64,000 bases of DNA from Bradyrhizobium archetypum (GCF_013114835.1 NZ_JAAVLW010000005.1:496001-560000); one strand, 5' to 3'; shown: positions 1 through 9,652, numbered from the stretch's first letter. Translations and numbers: made by a program. Notes: generated by a model from the sequence alone, not told the origin.

Positions 1-33
1 TTATAGGATTGGAGCCGCTCTCGTGGAGCCTGA

Positions 34-777
34 GTGAAAATGGCAGCTCTGCAACATTCGCTGATCTGCAAAGGGTGCTGGGAGCAGATGCGTGTTCCGG
101 TGCCGCTTCGCGGCGTGGTCTCGGCGCCGTTTCGCGCGTTCGGCATTCGTCCAAGCCGGATGAATCCCAATACCTGCACCATCTGCGAACTGATGTTCAC
201 GAAGGTGATGCGGGCCCGCAAGATCACCATCGACGCGACCATCATGTTTGCCGACCTCCGCGGTTACACCAGCCTGTCGCAGTCGCAATCGGCCGATGCA
301 GTTTCCGGGCTGCTCGACGCATTCTACGATGAATGTGCGAGCGCGATCTGGGAGCACGATGGGCTCCTCAACAAGACCATTGGCGACGCCGTGATGGCGG
401 TCTTCAACTTTCCCTTAAAGCGGGAAGCGCACGCCAGAAACGCCGTGCTCGCCGCACGCGACATCCAGGCTAAGTGGCGCGACCGACGCGAGAGCCTTGT
501 CCAAGCGCACGGCCTCACCGCCAGCGAGTTGGGGATCGGCATCGGCATCCACACCGGCGAACTCAGCTTTGGCGAATTCGGTCGCTCGCACCGCGACCTG
601 ACGGCGATCGGCCCCGTCGTCAATACCGCCTCCCGCGCCCAGTCGGTGGCCGAAGCCGACCAGATCCTGGTGACAAAGGCGGTGTTTGACCGCACCCAGC
701 CGGATTTGAAGGACAGCCCTTCGAAGGCATTCCGGCTCAAGGGATTCGACACTCCGATCGAGCTTTACGCCGCCTAG
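34..777 (+). CDS. Class III adenylate/guanylate cyclase with N-terminal Cys-pair module
   Basis: This 247-residue protein should make cAMP or cGMP in the cytoplasm. The catalytic domain fills about residues 65-245. The two metal-binding aspartates are visible in FADLRGY (D74) and IGDAV (D118), with the purine-contacting lysine in NKTIGD and a TAIGPVVNTASR segment near the end. Before it lie two cysteine pairs, CKGC (12-15) and CTIC (48-51), which look like a small zinc-binding module; this arrangement occurs in a known alphaproteobacterial cyclase subfamily. GTG at 34 follows an in-frame TGA directly, so the gene cannot extend upstream; ATG at 40 is the alternative start. What signal it senses is not visible. 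Confidence 0.85.
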   Translation: MKMAALQHSLICKGCWEQMRVPVPLRGVVSAPFRAFGIRPSRMNPNTCTICELMFTKVMRARKITIDATIMFADLRGYTSLSQSQSADAVSGLLDAFYDECASAIWEHDGLLNKTIGDAVMAVFNFPLKREAHARNAVLAARDIQAKWRDRRESLVQAHGLTASELGIGIGIHTGELSFGEFGRSHRDLTAIGPVVNTASRAQSVAEADQILVTKAVFDRTQPDLKDSPSKAFRLKGFDTPIELYAA

Positions 778-798
778 CGCGATCGGCCTATCGCCGCA

Positions 799-1167
799 TC
801 ACCAGAGATTCTTGCCATCGATCACCGTCACCGGCACGGGTTCGAGGTCGAAATGGTCGAACAGCCGTGCATTGACGCCCACCTTGGGATTGTCGAAGTC
901 CGGCTTGCCGGTCGACCAATCCGGCGATTCCGAATAGGTGCCGCAGCCGCAATGAGCACAAAAATGATGCTTGACCGTGCGGCTGCCCCACAAATAGGTC
1001 GCGACATTTTCCGGCGGCGAGATCAGGCGAAATTGCGCCGGCGTGTAGTAGGCCCACAGCGCGCCGCGCTTGGAACACAGCGAGCAGGTGCAGCGTGTCA
1101 CGCCAGCCGGCGCTTCGTTCACCTCGAATTGCGTGTTGCCGCAATGGCAGCTTCCCTTGATTGGCAC
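799..1167 (-). CDS. GFA family protein (Mss4-like zinc fold, glutathione-dependent formaldehyde-activating type)
   Basis: A 122-residue protein of the GFA/CENP-V family, which binds zinc through conserved cysteines. The pattern is complete: CHC near the N-terminus (residues 7-9), CTCSLC around residues 26-31 and CAHCGC around residue 71. The founding member was linked to the reaction of formaldehyde with glutathione, but most family members have no proven substrate. The gene stands alone between a cyclase and a TauE permease, convergent with the cyclase. The family call is firm; the reaction is unknown. Confidence 0.88.
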   Translation of the reverse strand: MPIKGSCHCGNTQFEVNEAPAGVTRCTCSLCSKRGALWAYYTPAQFRLISPPENVATYLWGSRTVKHHFCAHCGCGTYSESPDWSTGKPDFDNPKVGVNARLFDHFDLEPVPVTVIDGKNLW

Positions 1168-1255
1168 GACCTGGTCCTTTCCAATGGTATTCAGGCCTCG
1201 TAACCTAAGCCTGCTGCCAACATGATGTCAGCATCCGGAATCGGAAGACTGCAAT

Positions 1256-2221
1256 TTGGGTTTCATCTTCGTCCTCATTGTCGGCCTGCTCGCCGGCACC
1301 ATCTCAGGCATTGTCGGCACGGGGTCGTCGATCATGCTGATGCCCGTGTTGGTCTATCAGTACGGGCCGAAGGAAGCCGTTCCGATCATGGCGGTCGCAG
1401 CCGTGATGGCCAACCTGTCGCGCATTCTCGCCTGGTGGCGCGAGGTCGACTGGCGCGCCTGCCTCGCCTATTCGGCAACGGGGATTCCGGCCGCCGCGCT
1501 TGGTGCACGGACGTTGCTGGCGCTGCCCTCGCACGCCGTCGATATCGCGATCGCCCTGTTTCTCATCGCGATGGTGCCGGTGCGGCATTGGCTGGCCCGA
1601 CATCAGCTTAGAGCACGCCTGTGGCACCTTGCGGTGGGTGGCGCCATCATCGGCTTCCTCACGGGTATCGTGGTTTCGACCGGGCCGCTCAGCGTACCGC
1701 TGTTTCTGTTTTACGGGCTCACCAAGGGCCCTTTCCTTGCCACCGAAGCCGCAAGCTCGCTCGGCCTTTACCTGAGCAAGTCGGTCACGTTCGAGCGCTT
1801 CGGGGCGCTGACGCCTGATATCGCGCTGAAGGGCCTGATTGCGGGCTCCTCCCTCGTGTTCGGCGCCTTCATCGCCAGACGCTTCGTGCTGCGCCTTGCG
1901 CCAGACGTGTTTCGGCTGTTGATGGACGGCATCATGCTGGCCGCCGGTCTCGCCCTGCTGTGGACCGCATTTTCATCAGGCCCAGATAAAGGGCCTGAAC
2001 CATTCGCCGGGAATGGCCGACCAAGTGACGCGTGTCACATCCAGTCCGCAGGTGACCACAGATCAATGCCGGACATGGATTCGCATCACCCACGTCCGGA
2101 GAGACCGAAATGCCCAAGGGAAACATCGGCGGAATCATCGGCGCTATCGCCGCCGTCATTGTCGTTGCCATCATCGCCGCGGGAAGCTGGTACACCGTCG
2201 ATCAGACCGAGCGCGGCGTGA
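1256..2221 (+). CDS. TauE/SafE family sulfite/sulfonate exporter-type permease with odd C-terminal tail
   Basis: An inner-membrane permease of the TauE/SafE (DUF81) family, which moves sulfite, sulfonates or other organic anions. About eight hydrophobic segments fill residues 1-245. The N-terminal GxxAGxxSGxxGxG motif typical of the family is visible, and the second half repeats the pattern. The frame starts at TTG 1256; no better ATG precedes the first membrane segment. After about residue 245 a hydrophilic Pro/Ser/Arg-rich tail of about 75 residues continues past the usual family length and overlaps the first 112 bases of the next gene. The tail is probably read-through of a lost stop codon or non-functional extension. 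Confidence 0.8.
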   Translation: MGFIFVLIVGLLAGTISGIVGTGSSIMLMPVLVYQYGPKEAVPIMAVAAVMANLSRILAWWREVDWRACLAYSATGIPAAALGARTLLALPSHAVDIAIALFLIAMVPVRHWLARHQLRARLWHLAVGGAIIGFLTGIVVSTGPLSVPLFLFYGLTKGPFLATEAASSLGLYLSKSVTFERFGALTPDIALKGLIAGSSLVFGAFIARRFVLRLAPDVFRLLMDGIMLAAGLALLWTAFSSGPDKGPEPFAGNGRPSDACHIQSAGDHRSMPDMDSHHPRPERPKCPRETSAESSALSPPSLSLPSSPREAGTPSIRPSAA

Positions 2222-3006
2222 AGCTGCGCTATGGCGCGGTGATCGGCACCGCGCAGCCGGGCTTGGGCTTCAAGCTCCCGCTGATCGACACCGTCGAGAA
2301 GGTCAGTGTCAAGACCCTCACCTACACCTGGGACAAGATGAACTCCTACTCCTTCGACCAGCAGCCCGCCGACCTCAAGATCAGCGTCACCTTGCGCGCC
2401 TCGCCGGAGAAGGTGGCCGATCTCTATGCCAAGTTCGGCGGGCTCGACACCGCGGTCAAGCAGGTGGTCAGCCCGGCCGTCAACCAGCAGGTCAAGATCG
2501 TGTTCGGCCGTTACACGGCTGTGAAAGCGATCCAGGAGCGCGGGCCGCTGAACTCCGCGATCAAGGACGCCATCACGGCATCGCTGAAGGACGATCCGAT
2601 GATCACGATCGAGAGCGTCCAGCTCGAAAACATCGAGTTCAGCGCCAACTATCTGCACTCGATCGAGCAGCGCATGCTGGCCGAGGTCGAGGTGCAGAAG
2701 CTGCAGCAGAACGCCGAGCGCGAGAAGGTGCAGGCGCAGATCACGGTGACACAAGCGACCGCCAAGGCCAACGCCGTCCGCGCCGAGGCGCAGGCCGCGG
2801 CCGACGCGCTCCGGCTCAACGGCGAAGCCAAGGCCACCAATATCAGGATCACCGGCGAGGCCGAGGCCGCCGCCATCGAAGCCCGCGCCAAGGCGCTCGG
2901 CACCAATCCGAACCTCGTCACGCTGGTGCAGGCCGAACGCTGGAATGGCGTGCTGCCGACAACAATGGTGCCGGGCTCATCGGTGCCGTTCGTATCGGTG
3001 AAATAG
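2110..3006 (+). CDS. SPFH/band 7 domain protein (prohibitin family)
   Basis: A 298-residue membrane-anchored protein of the stomatin/prohibitin/flotillin superfamily. One transmembrane segment (residues 8-28) is followed by the SPFH domain, with the characteristic DQTERGVKLRYG and PGLGFKLPLID stretches, then an Ala/Glu-rich coiled coil (about 190-265). Such proteins form large ring oligomers that organise membrane microdomains and often modulate membrane proteases. GGAGAG lies just upstream of the ATG. The start lies inside the reading frame of the TauE gene, so translation of the two may interfere or be coupled. Confidence 0.88.
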   Translation: MPKGNIGGIIGAIAAVIVVAIIAAGSWYTVDQTERGVKLRYGAVIGTAQPGLGFKLPLIDTVEKVSVKTLTYTWDKMNSYSFDQQPADLKISVTLRASPEKVADLYAKFGGLDTAVKQVVSPAVNQQVKIVFGRYTAVKAIQERGPLNSAIKDAITASLKDDPMITIESVQLENIEFSANYLHSIEQRMLAEVEVQKLQQNAEREKVQAQITVTQATAKANAVRAEAQAAADALRLNGEAKATNIRITGEAEAAAIEARAKALGTNPNLVTLVQAERWNGVLPTTMVPGSSVPFVSVK

Positions 3007-3172
3007 AGCCATGCGACGCCCGGATCTCGGGCGCCGCCATCGTGCCGGCCCGGAAACTGATACTCAAATTTGCTCGACAGCCTCACTGCCGCAGCGTTCG
3101 TCAGATATGACGCCGTCGATCGGTGGCCGAACTTCCTCAGACGTGCCATCCTGATCGACGGGGCCGCGCAAG

Positions 3173-4600
3173 TTGCACGGCCTGATTCTCGGCATGGGAG
3201 AATGTGTCTTGAGCATGGTCGCAGAAGCGGCTGATGTCCCCTATCTAGGTGACCAGCGAACCGGACGAACCGACGCCCGGCAAGACACGCTGAAATTCGC
3301 GGAAGCCGCGCTTGTCGACAGCAAACGTGAAGGCTTGCTGCTCGCCGTCCGCGCCCGCTGGGTCGCGCTGGCCGTCACTGCCGTTACGCTTCCGATCATC
3401 AACCCGAACTGGGACGTGATCTACTACGTCCTGATGCTCGGCTTCTTTGCCCTGATCGGCTGGGCCCAGCTCAAGGTCGGCAAGGTCGGCCGCTCGCCGC
3501 TCGAGGTTTTCCTGATCATTTGCGATCTTGCGCTACTAACCTTCCTCAGCGTGGTACCCAATCCATGGAGCGATGTTCACTGGCCAATCGGAATGCAATT
3601 CCGGTTCGACAGTTTCATCTACTTCTTCATTTTCCTTTCGACCGCCACCCTTGCCTATTCGTGGCGCACAGTATTCGCGATGGGCCTATGGACGTCGGCG
3701 CTGTGGGCCGTAGCCGTCGGTTGGGCGTACCTGCAGCCCGAAAGCCACGCCGCGCTGTCGGCGCGCGTCAAGGAAGCCATCGGCGCCGACATTCGCATGT
3801 TCGAGATCCTCGATCCCTCGTCGATCGGTTTCGGCGCCCGCTTCCAGCAGGTCACCGTGTTCATCATCGTGGCCGCGATCCTGGCGCTGGCGGTACGCCG
3901 TTCGAATGCGCTCCTGATCAGCCACGCCGGGATCGAGCGCGAGCGCGCCAACCTGGCGCGCTATTTCTCCCCCAACGTCGTCAATGAATTGTCCGGCAAT
4001 GACGAGCCGCTCACGCGGGTTCGCACGCAAGACGTCGCGGTGTTGTTTGCCGACATCGTGGGATTCACCGCCTACGCCGACGGACGAGATCCGAAACAGG
4101 TCATCGATACGCTGCGACAATTCCATGAGCGAATGGAAAGAGAAGTGTTCCGGCACGGCGGGACGCTCGACAAGTACCTCGGCGATGGCCTGATGGCGAC
4201 GTTCGGCACGCCGTTCGCCGGCGATTGTGACGCGCTGAACGCCTTGCGCTGCGCGCGCGAAATGGTCGCTTCAATCGCCGAGTTGAACAGGGAACGGAAG
4301 CACCGCAACGAGCCGCCGATCCAGGTCAGCGTCGGTTTGCACTATGGTCAGGTCGTGCTGGGCGATATCGGCCTTAACCGGCTCGAATTCGCTGTGATCG
4401 GCACCACCGTAAATGCGGCGAGCCGCCTCGAGGCGCTGACCCGCGAATTCGGATGCGCCATCGTCGTCAGCGACGTATTGGTGCGGCAGGCCCGCGCGGA
4501 ATCCAGCAGTTCGAGCGCCGACTTCGCGCCTTTCGTCGAGCAGCCGGCCCGGATTATTCGTGGTCTCGAGCAACCGCTGGACATCTGGACGTTTCCCTAG
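3173..4600 (+). CDS. Membrane-anchored class III adenylate/guanylate cyclase
   Basis: A 475-residue cyclase with an N-terminal membrane domain (about residues 55-245, five or six hydrophobic segments) and a C-terminal catalytic domain (about 285-475). Catalytic landmarks are FADIVGF and GDGLMATFG with the two metal aspartates, LDKYLGDG with the substrate lysine, and FAVIGTTVNAASRLE. A short helical linker (ERERANLARYF) joins the two parts, as in other membrane-sensor cyclases. The listed start is a TTG; ATG at 3194 and 3215 are in frame and equally plausible. The membrane part resembles MASE-like sensory modules, so an envelope or small-molecule signal is a reasonable guess. Confidence 0.88.
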   Translation: MHGLILGMGECVLSMVAEAADVPYLGDQRTGRTDARQDTLKFAEAALVDSKREGLLLAVRARWVALAVTAVTLPIINPNWDVIYYVLMLGFFALIGWAQLKVGKVGRSPLEVFLIICDLALLTFLSVVPNPWSDVHWPIGMQFRFDSFIYFFIFLSTATLAYSWRTVFAMGLWTSALWAVAVGWAYLQPESHAALSARVKEAIGADIRMFEILDPSSIGFGARFQQVTVFIIVAAILALAVRRSNALLISHAGIERERANLARYFSPNVVNELSGNDEPLTRVRTQDVAVLFADIVGFTAYADGRDPKQVIDTLRQFHERMEREVFRHGGTLDKYLGDGLMATFGTPFAGDCDALNALRCAREMVASIAELNRERKHRNEPPIQVSVGLHYGQVVLGDIGLNRLEFAVIGTTVNAASRLEALTREFGCAIVVSDVLVRQARAESSSSSADFAPFVEQPARIIRGLEQPLDIWTFP

Positions 4601-4672
4601 CTGAATGAGACGAATTGGCCGCGCTCTGAGATTGAACCTCAGGCGCATCGTTCCGTGAGCGTGATCGGTTGA

Positions 4673-5569
4673 CTAATGCTTAGCGAAAAACGCAACTACA
4701 GCGCGGTCATAGGCGTCAGGATTCTCGGAGGGCACCGTGTGGGAGCTTCCATTGATGACGATCCTCTCGCGATTAGGCAGGCAAACTTCCAGCTGGTCTA
4801 TGATCCGATGAAAGAACGCAGGACTTCGCTCGCCATTAGACAAAAGCGTTGGCGCATTGATCCCCTTGGCCATGTCGCACGTGAAAACCGGCCTCGGACG
4901 CTTCGTCGTAGTATCCGCTTGGTACGACGCCACATTGTCCAAATTCATTTTCTTGTCGGCATCGGAGCGACGCTCATAAGCCCCCTGTCCTCCGACAGTG
5001 TTTACGAATAGTGGGATGCCGGTTTTCGTGTCGCCAGCCTTCAGGGCCTCCCTCGCCGGAGCAATACCAGCGGCCCAGGCTTTCAGCATCTCGGCAGCAT
5101 CCGGAACGCCGACCAGGATGCCGGCGGCAGGCGGTTCGTTCAAGGCAAGGCTGATAATCATTTCAGGGTGCGCGGCTGCAAAGAATAGCGCGGCGTGTGC
5201 GCCCGACGAGTGCGCAACGATGCGCACTTTTGACAAGCCCAAGGCCCGCAGCAAGGCGGCCAGATCTTCGCCATGCGCGTCTGCAGCCCCGTCCGGCATT
5301 CCATCAGGACTTACTTCGTTTGGGAAGTTGTTGCGGCGGCTGTACGCGATGGCGCGATAGCGATCCGCAAATTTCGGGAGGTGCGCCAGCCACATCCGAT
5401 AATCCTGCAGCCCGCCGTGGACAAATATGACTGGCTCACCCTGGCCAACTTCGACATATACGAGCTCAGTGCCGTTGACGGAAGCGCGCTTCACTTCGTT
5501 TGCTCGGCTCGTTGGAGCGTTGGCGAAAACTAGCAGCGCGGCGATGAAACAAAGGCTGGGACGGAGCAT
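4673..5569 (-). CDS. Exported alpha/beta hydrolase
   Basis: A 298-residue alpha/beta-fold hydrolase. I start it at the ATG that begins a clear signal peptide (MLRPSLCFIAALLVFA..SRA) rather than at the longer frame to 5644. The oxyanion-hole region HGGLQDYRMW, nucleophile motif AHSSGAH and C-terminal histidine in NGSSHTVPSE form a likely Ser-Asp-His triad. The product is probably periplasmic. It is divergent from radA. Closest in type to esterase/thioesterase-like hydrolases; the substrate cannot be told from the sequence. Confidence 0.82.
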   Translation of the reverse strand: MLRPSLCFIAALLVFANAPTSRANEVKRASVNGTELVYVEVGQGEPVIFVHGGLQDYRMWLAHLPKFADRYRAIAYSRRNNFPNEVSPDGMPDGAADAHGEDLAALLRALGLSKVRIVAHSSGAHAALFFAAAHPEMIISLALNEPPAAGILVGVPDAAEMLKAWAAGIAPAREALKAGDTKTGIPLFVNTVGGQGAYERRSDADKKMNLDNVASYQADTTTKRPRPVFTCDMAKGINAPTLLSNGERSPAFFHRIIDQLEVCLPNRERIVINGSSHTVPSENPDAYDRAVVAFFAKH

Positions 5570-5708
5570 CGCATTCTCCTGTTTTGCACGTCGGCAATAT
5601 TGGCAACTTTGATCCGGGCCAGAACCACCAAGTGGATGGTACATGCTTGCCCCTGATCATTCCATGCTATGGATGAGGATCAAACCTCAATCGCGACTCA
5701 CTTCCTCC

Positions 5709-7172
5709 ATGGCCAGATCCACCCTTTCCTTCGTCTGTCAGAACTGCGGCGCGGCGTATAACCGCTGGCAGGGCAAGTGCGATTCCTGCGACGAATGGAA
5801 CACGCTGAGCGAGGAGGACACGACCGGCGCAACGTCAATGCCGCTCTCGGTCCGCTCCCGCCGCAAGGGCAGGACGTTTGCGCTGGAATCCCTGACCGGC
5901 AAGAGCAATGACGCGCCCCGCCTGCCCTCCGGCATGACCGAGCTCGACCGCGTGACCGGCGGTGGCTTTGTCCGTGGCTCGGTGCTTCTGGTCGGCGGCG
6001 ATCCCGGCATCGGCAAATCGACGCTGCTGACGCAGGCCACCAGCATACTGGCCCGGGCCGGACATCGCGCCGTCTATATTTCGGGCGAGGAAGCGGTGGC
6101 ACAGGTGCGACTGCGCGCCGAGCGGCTGGGCCTGGCAGATGCGCCGGTGCAGCTCGCCGCCGAAACATCGGTCGAGGATATCGTTTCGACGCTGTCGCAG
6201 GGCGCGGTGCCGCGCCTGATCGTGATCGATTCGATCCAGACCATGTGGACCGACACGGTGGAATCGGCACCGGGAACGGTGACGCAGGTCCGCGCCTCCG
6301 CGCAGGCGCTGATCCGTTTTGCCAAGAAATCGGGAGCTGCAATCATTCTGGTCGGGCATGTCACCAAAGACGGCCAGATCGCCGGTCCCCGCGTGGTCGA
6401 GCACATGGTCGACGCGGTGCTGTCATTCGAAGGCGAAGGCTCGCAGCAGTTCCGTATCCTGCGCGCGGTCAAGAACCGCTTTGGCCCGACCGATGAAATC
6501 GGTGTGTTCGAGATGACCGGCCTCGGCCTGCGCGAGGTCTCCAACCCTTCCGAGCTGTTCCTTTCTGAACGTGACCTGGGCAGCCCGGGCACCGCCGTGT
6601 TTGCCGGTATCGAGGGCACCCGCCCCGTTCTGGTGGAGTTGCAGGCGCTGGTGGCGCCGACCACGCTCGGCACCCCTAGGCGGGCCGTCGTTGGCTGGGA
6701 CCCGAGCCGGCTGTCGATGGTGCTGGCGGTGTTGGAGGCCCATTGCGGGGTCAAATTATCCGGCTACGACGTCTATCTGAACGTGGCCGGCGGCCTGCGG
6801 ATCCAGGAGCCCGCGGCCGACCTCGCGGCGGCCGCAGCCCTGGTGTCGTCGTTGGTAAACGCACCGTTACCGACAGATGCGGTCTATTTCGGCGAGATTT
6901 CGCTGTCGGGCGCGGTCCGGCCGGTGGCGCAGACCTCGGCACGGCTGAAAGAGGCCGCCAAGCTCGGCTTTGGCCGCGCCGTTCTGCCCGAGTCGGCCCG
7001 CGGCGAGGTCGGAGGCGATGGCGGTCTGGCGCTGAACAGCATCGGCGGACTGACCAGCCTGGTCGCCCAAATCGCTGCGCGCGGCAACCCGAGAAACAAC
7101 CGGGATAACAATCGCGAGGGTGCGGCGGAGAAAAATGCCACACCAGCACGATTCCGTCGTGAAAACGGCTAA
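5709..7172 (+). CDS. radA: DNA repair protein RadA
   Basis: A 487-residue RadA/Sms, a RecA-like ATPase that drives branch migration of recombination intermediates. Three domains are present. An N-terminal zinc finger has two CxxC pairs (CQNC and CDSC). The ATPase core has Walker A GGDPGIGKST and the RadA-specific KNRFG motif. The C-terminal part is the inactive Lon-protease-like domain. I use ATG 5709, which gives the normal N-terminus directly before the zinc finger, rather than the frame start at 5643. It heads a plus-strand run radA-cvpA-purF; radA next to cvpA and purF is a common alphaproteobacterial order. Confidence 0.97.
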   Translation: MARSTLSFVCQNCGAAYNRWQGKCDSCDEWNTLSEEDTTGATSMPLSVRSRRKGRTFALESLTGKSNDAPRLPSGMTELDRVTGGGFVRGSVLLVGGDPGIGKSTLLTQATSILARAGHRAVYISGEEAVAQVRLRAERLGLADAPVQLAAETSVEDIVSTLSQGAVPRLIVIDSIQTMWTDTVESAPGTVTQVRASAQALIRFAKKSGAAIILVGHVTKDGQIAGPRVVEHMVDAVLSFEGEGSQQFRILRAVKNRFGPTDEIGVFEMTGLGLREVSNPSELFLSERDLGSPGTAVFAGIEGTRPVLVELQALVAPTTLGTPRRAVVGWDPSRLSMVLAVLEAHCGVKLSGYDVYLNVAGGLRIQEPAADLAAAAALVSSLVNAPLPTDAVYFGEISLSGAVRPVAQTSARLKEAAKLGFGRAVLPESARGEVGGDGGLALNSIGGLTSLVAQIAARGNPRNNRDNNREGAAEKNATPARFRRENG

Positions 7173-7337
7173 ACCGGCGTGACGTGCCGCGCCCTCGCCG
7201 CTATACAACGCGCGCGAAAGGCAGGCGGGATGGCACGATATCCGGCCTTGCGGGACCGGCCGTCTGCCCCTCACTTGGAGTGGCCGTGCCTCGCCGATTC
7301 GCTGCTTTAAGGACTTACGAGCGGACCTGACCAGCCG

Positions 7338-7967
7338 ATGCCGATTACGATACTCGATCTCGTCCTGCTCGGAGTGATGCTGATCTCGGGGCTGCTCGCC
7401 ATGGTGCGCGGCTTCATGCGCGAAATCCTCTCGATCGCAGCCTGGGGCGCGGCGGCGCTGGTGACGCTCTATGCTTTTTCCAAGCTGCTGCCGACCGCCA
7501 AGACCTATTTCAACAACGACACGGTCGCCGCCGTGGTGGTCGTGGCCGGCACCTTCATCGGCACCCTCATCATAGTCTCCGTTATCACGGTGCGGATTTC
7601 GGACATGATCCTGGATTCCAGGATCGGCGCGCTGGACCGCACGCTTGGATTCCTGTTTGGGTTGGGTCGCGGCCTTTTGATCGTGGTGGTCGCGTTCCTG
7701 TTCTTCAGTTGGCTGGTCCCGGACAAGCAGCGCCCGGACTGGATCACCGGTGCGAAGTCCCGCGTCGTTCTGCAGGGAACCGGGGATTGGTTAATGTCGC
7801 TCTTGCCTGACGACCCCGAGAACACCATCTTAAAGAGATTCAAGAAGAATAAACCGGAAGACGACCAAACTGACGCCGACCAGGGAGCCCCTGCGTCCGG
7901 CGATGGCTACAGTAAACCTGCCCGCGACAGCCTTAAAAAGCTGATCGAAAAGCCCGCGGGCCGCTAG
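7338..7967 (+). CDS. cvpA: CvpA family membrane protein
   Basis: A 209-residue inner-membrane protein with four predicted transmembrane segments in the first 135 residues and a hydrophilic, Asp/Lys-rich C-terminal tail. The start (LDLVLLGVMLISGLLAMVRG) matches the conserved CvpA N-terminus. CvpA proteins are required for colicin V export in E. coli and contribute to envelope stress tolerance; their exact activity is unknown. It lies 24 bases before purF, the classic cvpA-purF arrangement, so co-transcription is likely. Confidence 0.93.
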   Translation: MPITILDLVLLGVMLISGLLAMVRGFMREILSIAAWGAAALVTLYAFSKLLPTAKTYFNNDTVAAVVVVAGTFIGTLIIVSVITVRISDMILDSRIGALDRTLGFLFGLGRGLLIVVVAFLFFSWLVPDKQRPDWITGAKSRVVLQGTGDWLMSLLPDDPENTILKRFKKNKPEDDQTDADQGAPASGDGYSKPARDSLKKLIEKPAGR

Positions 7968-7991
7968 ATTCTGGCCAAAGATAGAGAGGCG

Positions 7992-9518
7992 ATGGACGCG
8001 ATGCAAAACCCTTCCGATCCCGCCGGCCAACTCGATCTAAACCTTGATTTAAATCTTGGCATCGAGTTGCAGGACGATCTCGAAGGCGACACGCTACGCG
8101 AGGAATGCGGCGTGTTCGGCATTTTCGGCCATCCCGAGGCCGCCGCCATCACAGCCCTCGGACTACACGCCCTCCAGCACCGCGGCCAGGAAGCCGCCGG
8201 CATTGTTTCCTTTGACGGCAGCCGCTTCCATTCCGAGCGCCGCCTCGGTCTCGTCGGCGATACCTTCTCCCGCCGCGAGGTGATCGAGCGCCTGCCCGGC
8301 AGCATGGCGGTCGGACATGTCCGCTATTCCACCACCGGGGCCACCATTCTGCGCAACGTGCAGCCGCTGTTCGCCGAGCTCAATGCCGGCGGCTTCGCCG
8401 TCGGCCATAACGGCAATCTCACCAACGGACTGACGCTCCGCCGCGAACTAGTCAAGGGCGGCGCCATGATGCAGTCGACCACGGATACCGAAGTGATCCT
8501 GCATCTGGTCGCGCAGTCCAGGCGCGCCCGCTTCGTCGATCGCTTCATCGAGGCGCTGAAGGCGCTCGAAGGCGCCTACTCGCTCGTGGCGCTTACCAAC
8601 AAGAAGCTGATCGGCGCGCGTGACCCGCTCGGGATCCGCCCGCTGGTGCTCGGCGATCTCGACGGCCACCCGATCCTGACCTCGGAAACCTGCGCGCTCG
8701 ACATGATCGGCGCCAAATATGTCCGCGACGTCGACCCCGGAGAAATCCTGGTGTTCGACGAAGAGGGCGCACACAGCCACAAGCCGTTCCCGCCGCGGCC
8801 GCCGCGGCCCTGTATCTTCGAATACATCTACTTCTCACGGCCGGACTCCATTGTGGGCGGCCGCTCGGTCTATGAGGTCAGAAAGGCGTTCGGTGCGCAG
8901 CTCGCGCGCGAAAGCCATGTCGAGGTCGACGTCGTGGTGCCGGTGCCGGATTCCGGCGTGCCTGCCGCGATCGGTTACAGCCAGTATTCCGGCGTGCCGT
9001 TCGAACTCGGCATTATCCGAAACCATTATGTCGGCCGCACCTTCATCCAGCCGACGCAGAGCGTGCGTGAACTCGGCGTGCGCATGAAGCACTCGGCCAA
9101 CCGCGCCGCCATCGAAGGCAAGCGCATCATCCTGATCGACGATTCGCTGGTGCGCGGTACCACGTCAAAGAAGATCGTGCGCATGATGCGCGACGCCGGT
9201 GCCCGCGAAGTGCATTTCCGCCTCGCCTCGCCGCCGATCCTCTATCCCGACTATTATGGCATCGATCTGCCGGACCGTGGCGGCCTGCTCGCGGCCACCC
9301 ATTCGCTGGAAGAGATGCGCGACATCATCGGCGCGGATTCGCTGGCGTTCCTGTCGATCGACGGCATGTACCGTGCGATGGGTGAACCCGGCTGGGATCC
9401 CGCCAACCCGAAATTCTCGGATCACTGCTTCACCGGCGCCTATCCGACCCACCTCACCGACCAGACGCAGGTTGAGCCGCAGCCCCGGCAATTGTCGCTG
9501 CTGGCAGAGGCGAGCTGA
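7992..9518 (+). CDS. purF: Amidophosphoribosyltransferase (first step of de novo purine synthesis)
   Basis: A 508-residue PurF, which transfers ammonia from glutamine to PRPP to form 5-phosphoribosylamine. The N-terminal Ntn glutaminase begins at Cys39 (EECGVFG) after a 38-residue leader that must be removed, as in the Bacillus-type enzymes. The phosphoribosyltransferase half carries the PRPP loop LIDDSLVRGTT. GAGAGG precedes ATG 7992. It is the last gene of the radA-cvpA-purF run. Confidence 0.97.
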   Translation: MDAMQNPSDPAGQLDLNLDLNLGIELQDDLEGDTLREECGVFGIFGHPEAAAITALGLHALQHRGQEAAGIVSFDGSRFHSERRLGLVGDTFSRREVIERLPGSMAVGHVRYSTTGATILRNVQPLFAELNAGGFAVGHNGNLTNGLTLRRELVKGGAMMQSTTDTEVILHLVAQSRRARFVDRFIEALKALEGAYSLVALTNKKLIGARDPLGIRPLVLGDLDGHPILTSETCALDMIGAKYVRDVDPGEILVFDEEGAHSHKPFPPRPPRPCIFEYIYFSRPDSIVGGRSVYEVRKAFGAQLARESHVEVDVVVPVPDSGVPAAIGYSQYSGVPFELGIIRNHYVGRTFIQPTQSVRELGVRMKHSANRAAIEGKRIILIDDSLVRGTTSKKIVRMMRDAGAREVHFRLASPPILYPDYYGIDLPDRGGLLAATHSLEEMRDIIGADSLAFLSIDGMYRAMGEPGWDPANPKFSDHCFTGAYPTHLTDQTQVEPQPRQLSLLAEAS

Positions 9519-9553
9519 CGGCCGCATTTGCGGCGACTAGTTTGGTAATTTAC

Positions 9554-9638
9554 GTCATGGCCGGGCTTGTCCCGGCCATCCACGTCTGTAAAACCCGCCG
9601 CAAAGACGTGGATTGCCCGGAACCAGTCCGGGCATGAC
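9554..9638. repeat. Dispersed palindromic repeat, family C copy 1
   Basis: An imperfect inverted repeat with GTCATGGCCGGGC at one end and CCGGGCATGAC at the other, with a second dyad CCACGTC/GACGTGG inside. It lies between purF and an SDR gene. A related copy, more diverged, lies at 21354-21452. It could fold as RNA, but its recurrence suggests a REP-like mobile palindrome rather than a dedicated regulator. Confidence 0.7.
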
Positions 9639-9652
9639 GAAGGCCCAGATCC

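Noticed and set aside
5570..5708. LexA/SOS box upstream of radA
   Set aside because: No GTTC-N7-GTTC alphaproteobacterial site lies in the divergent region.
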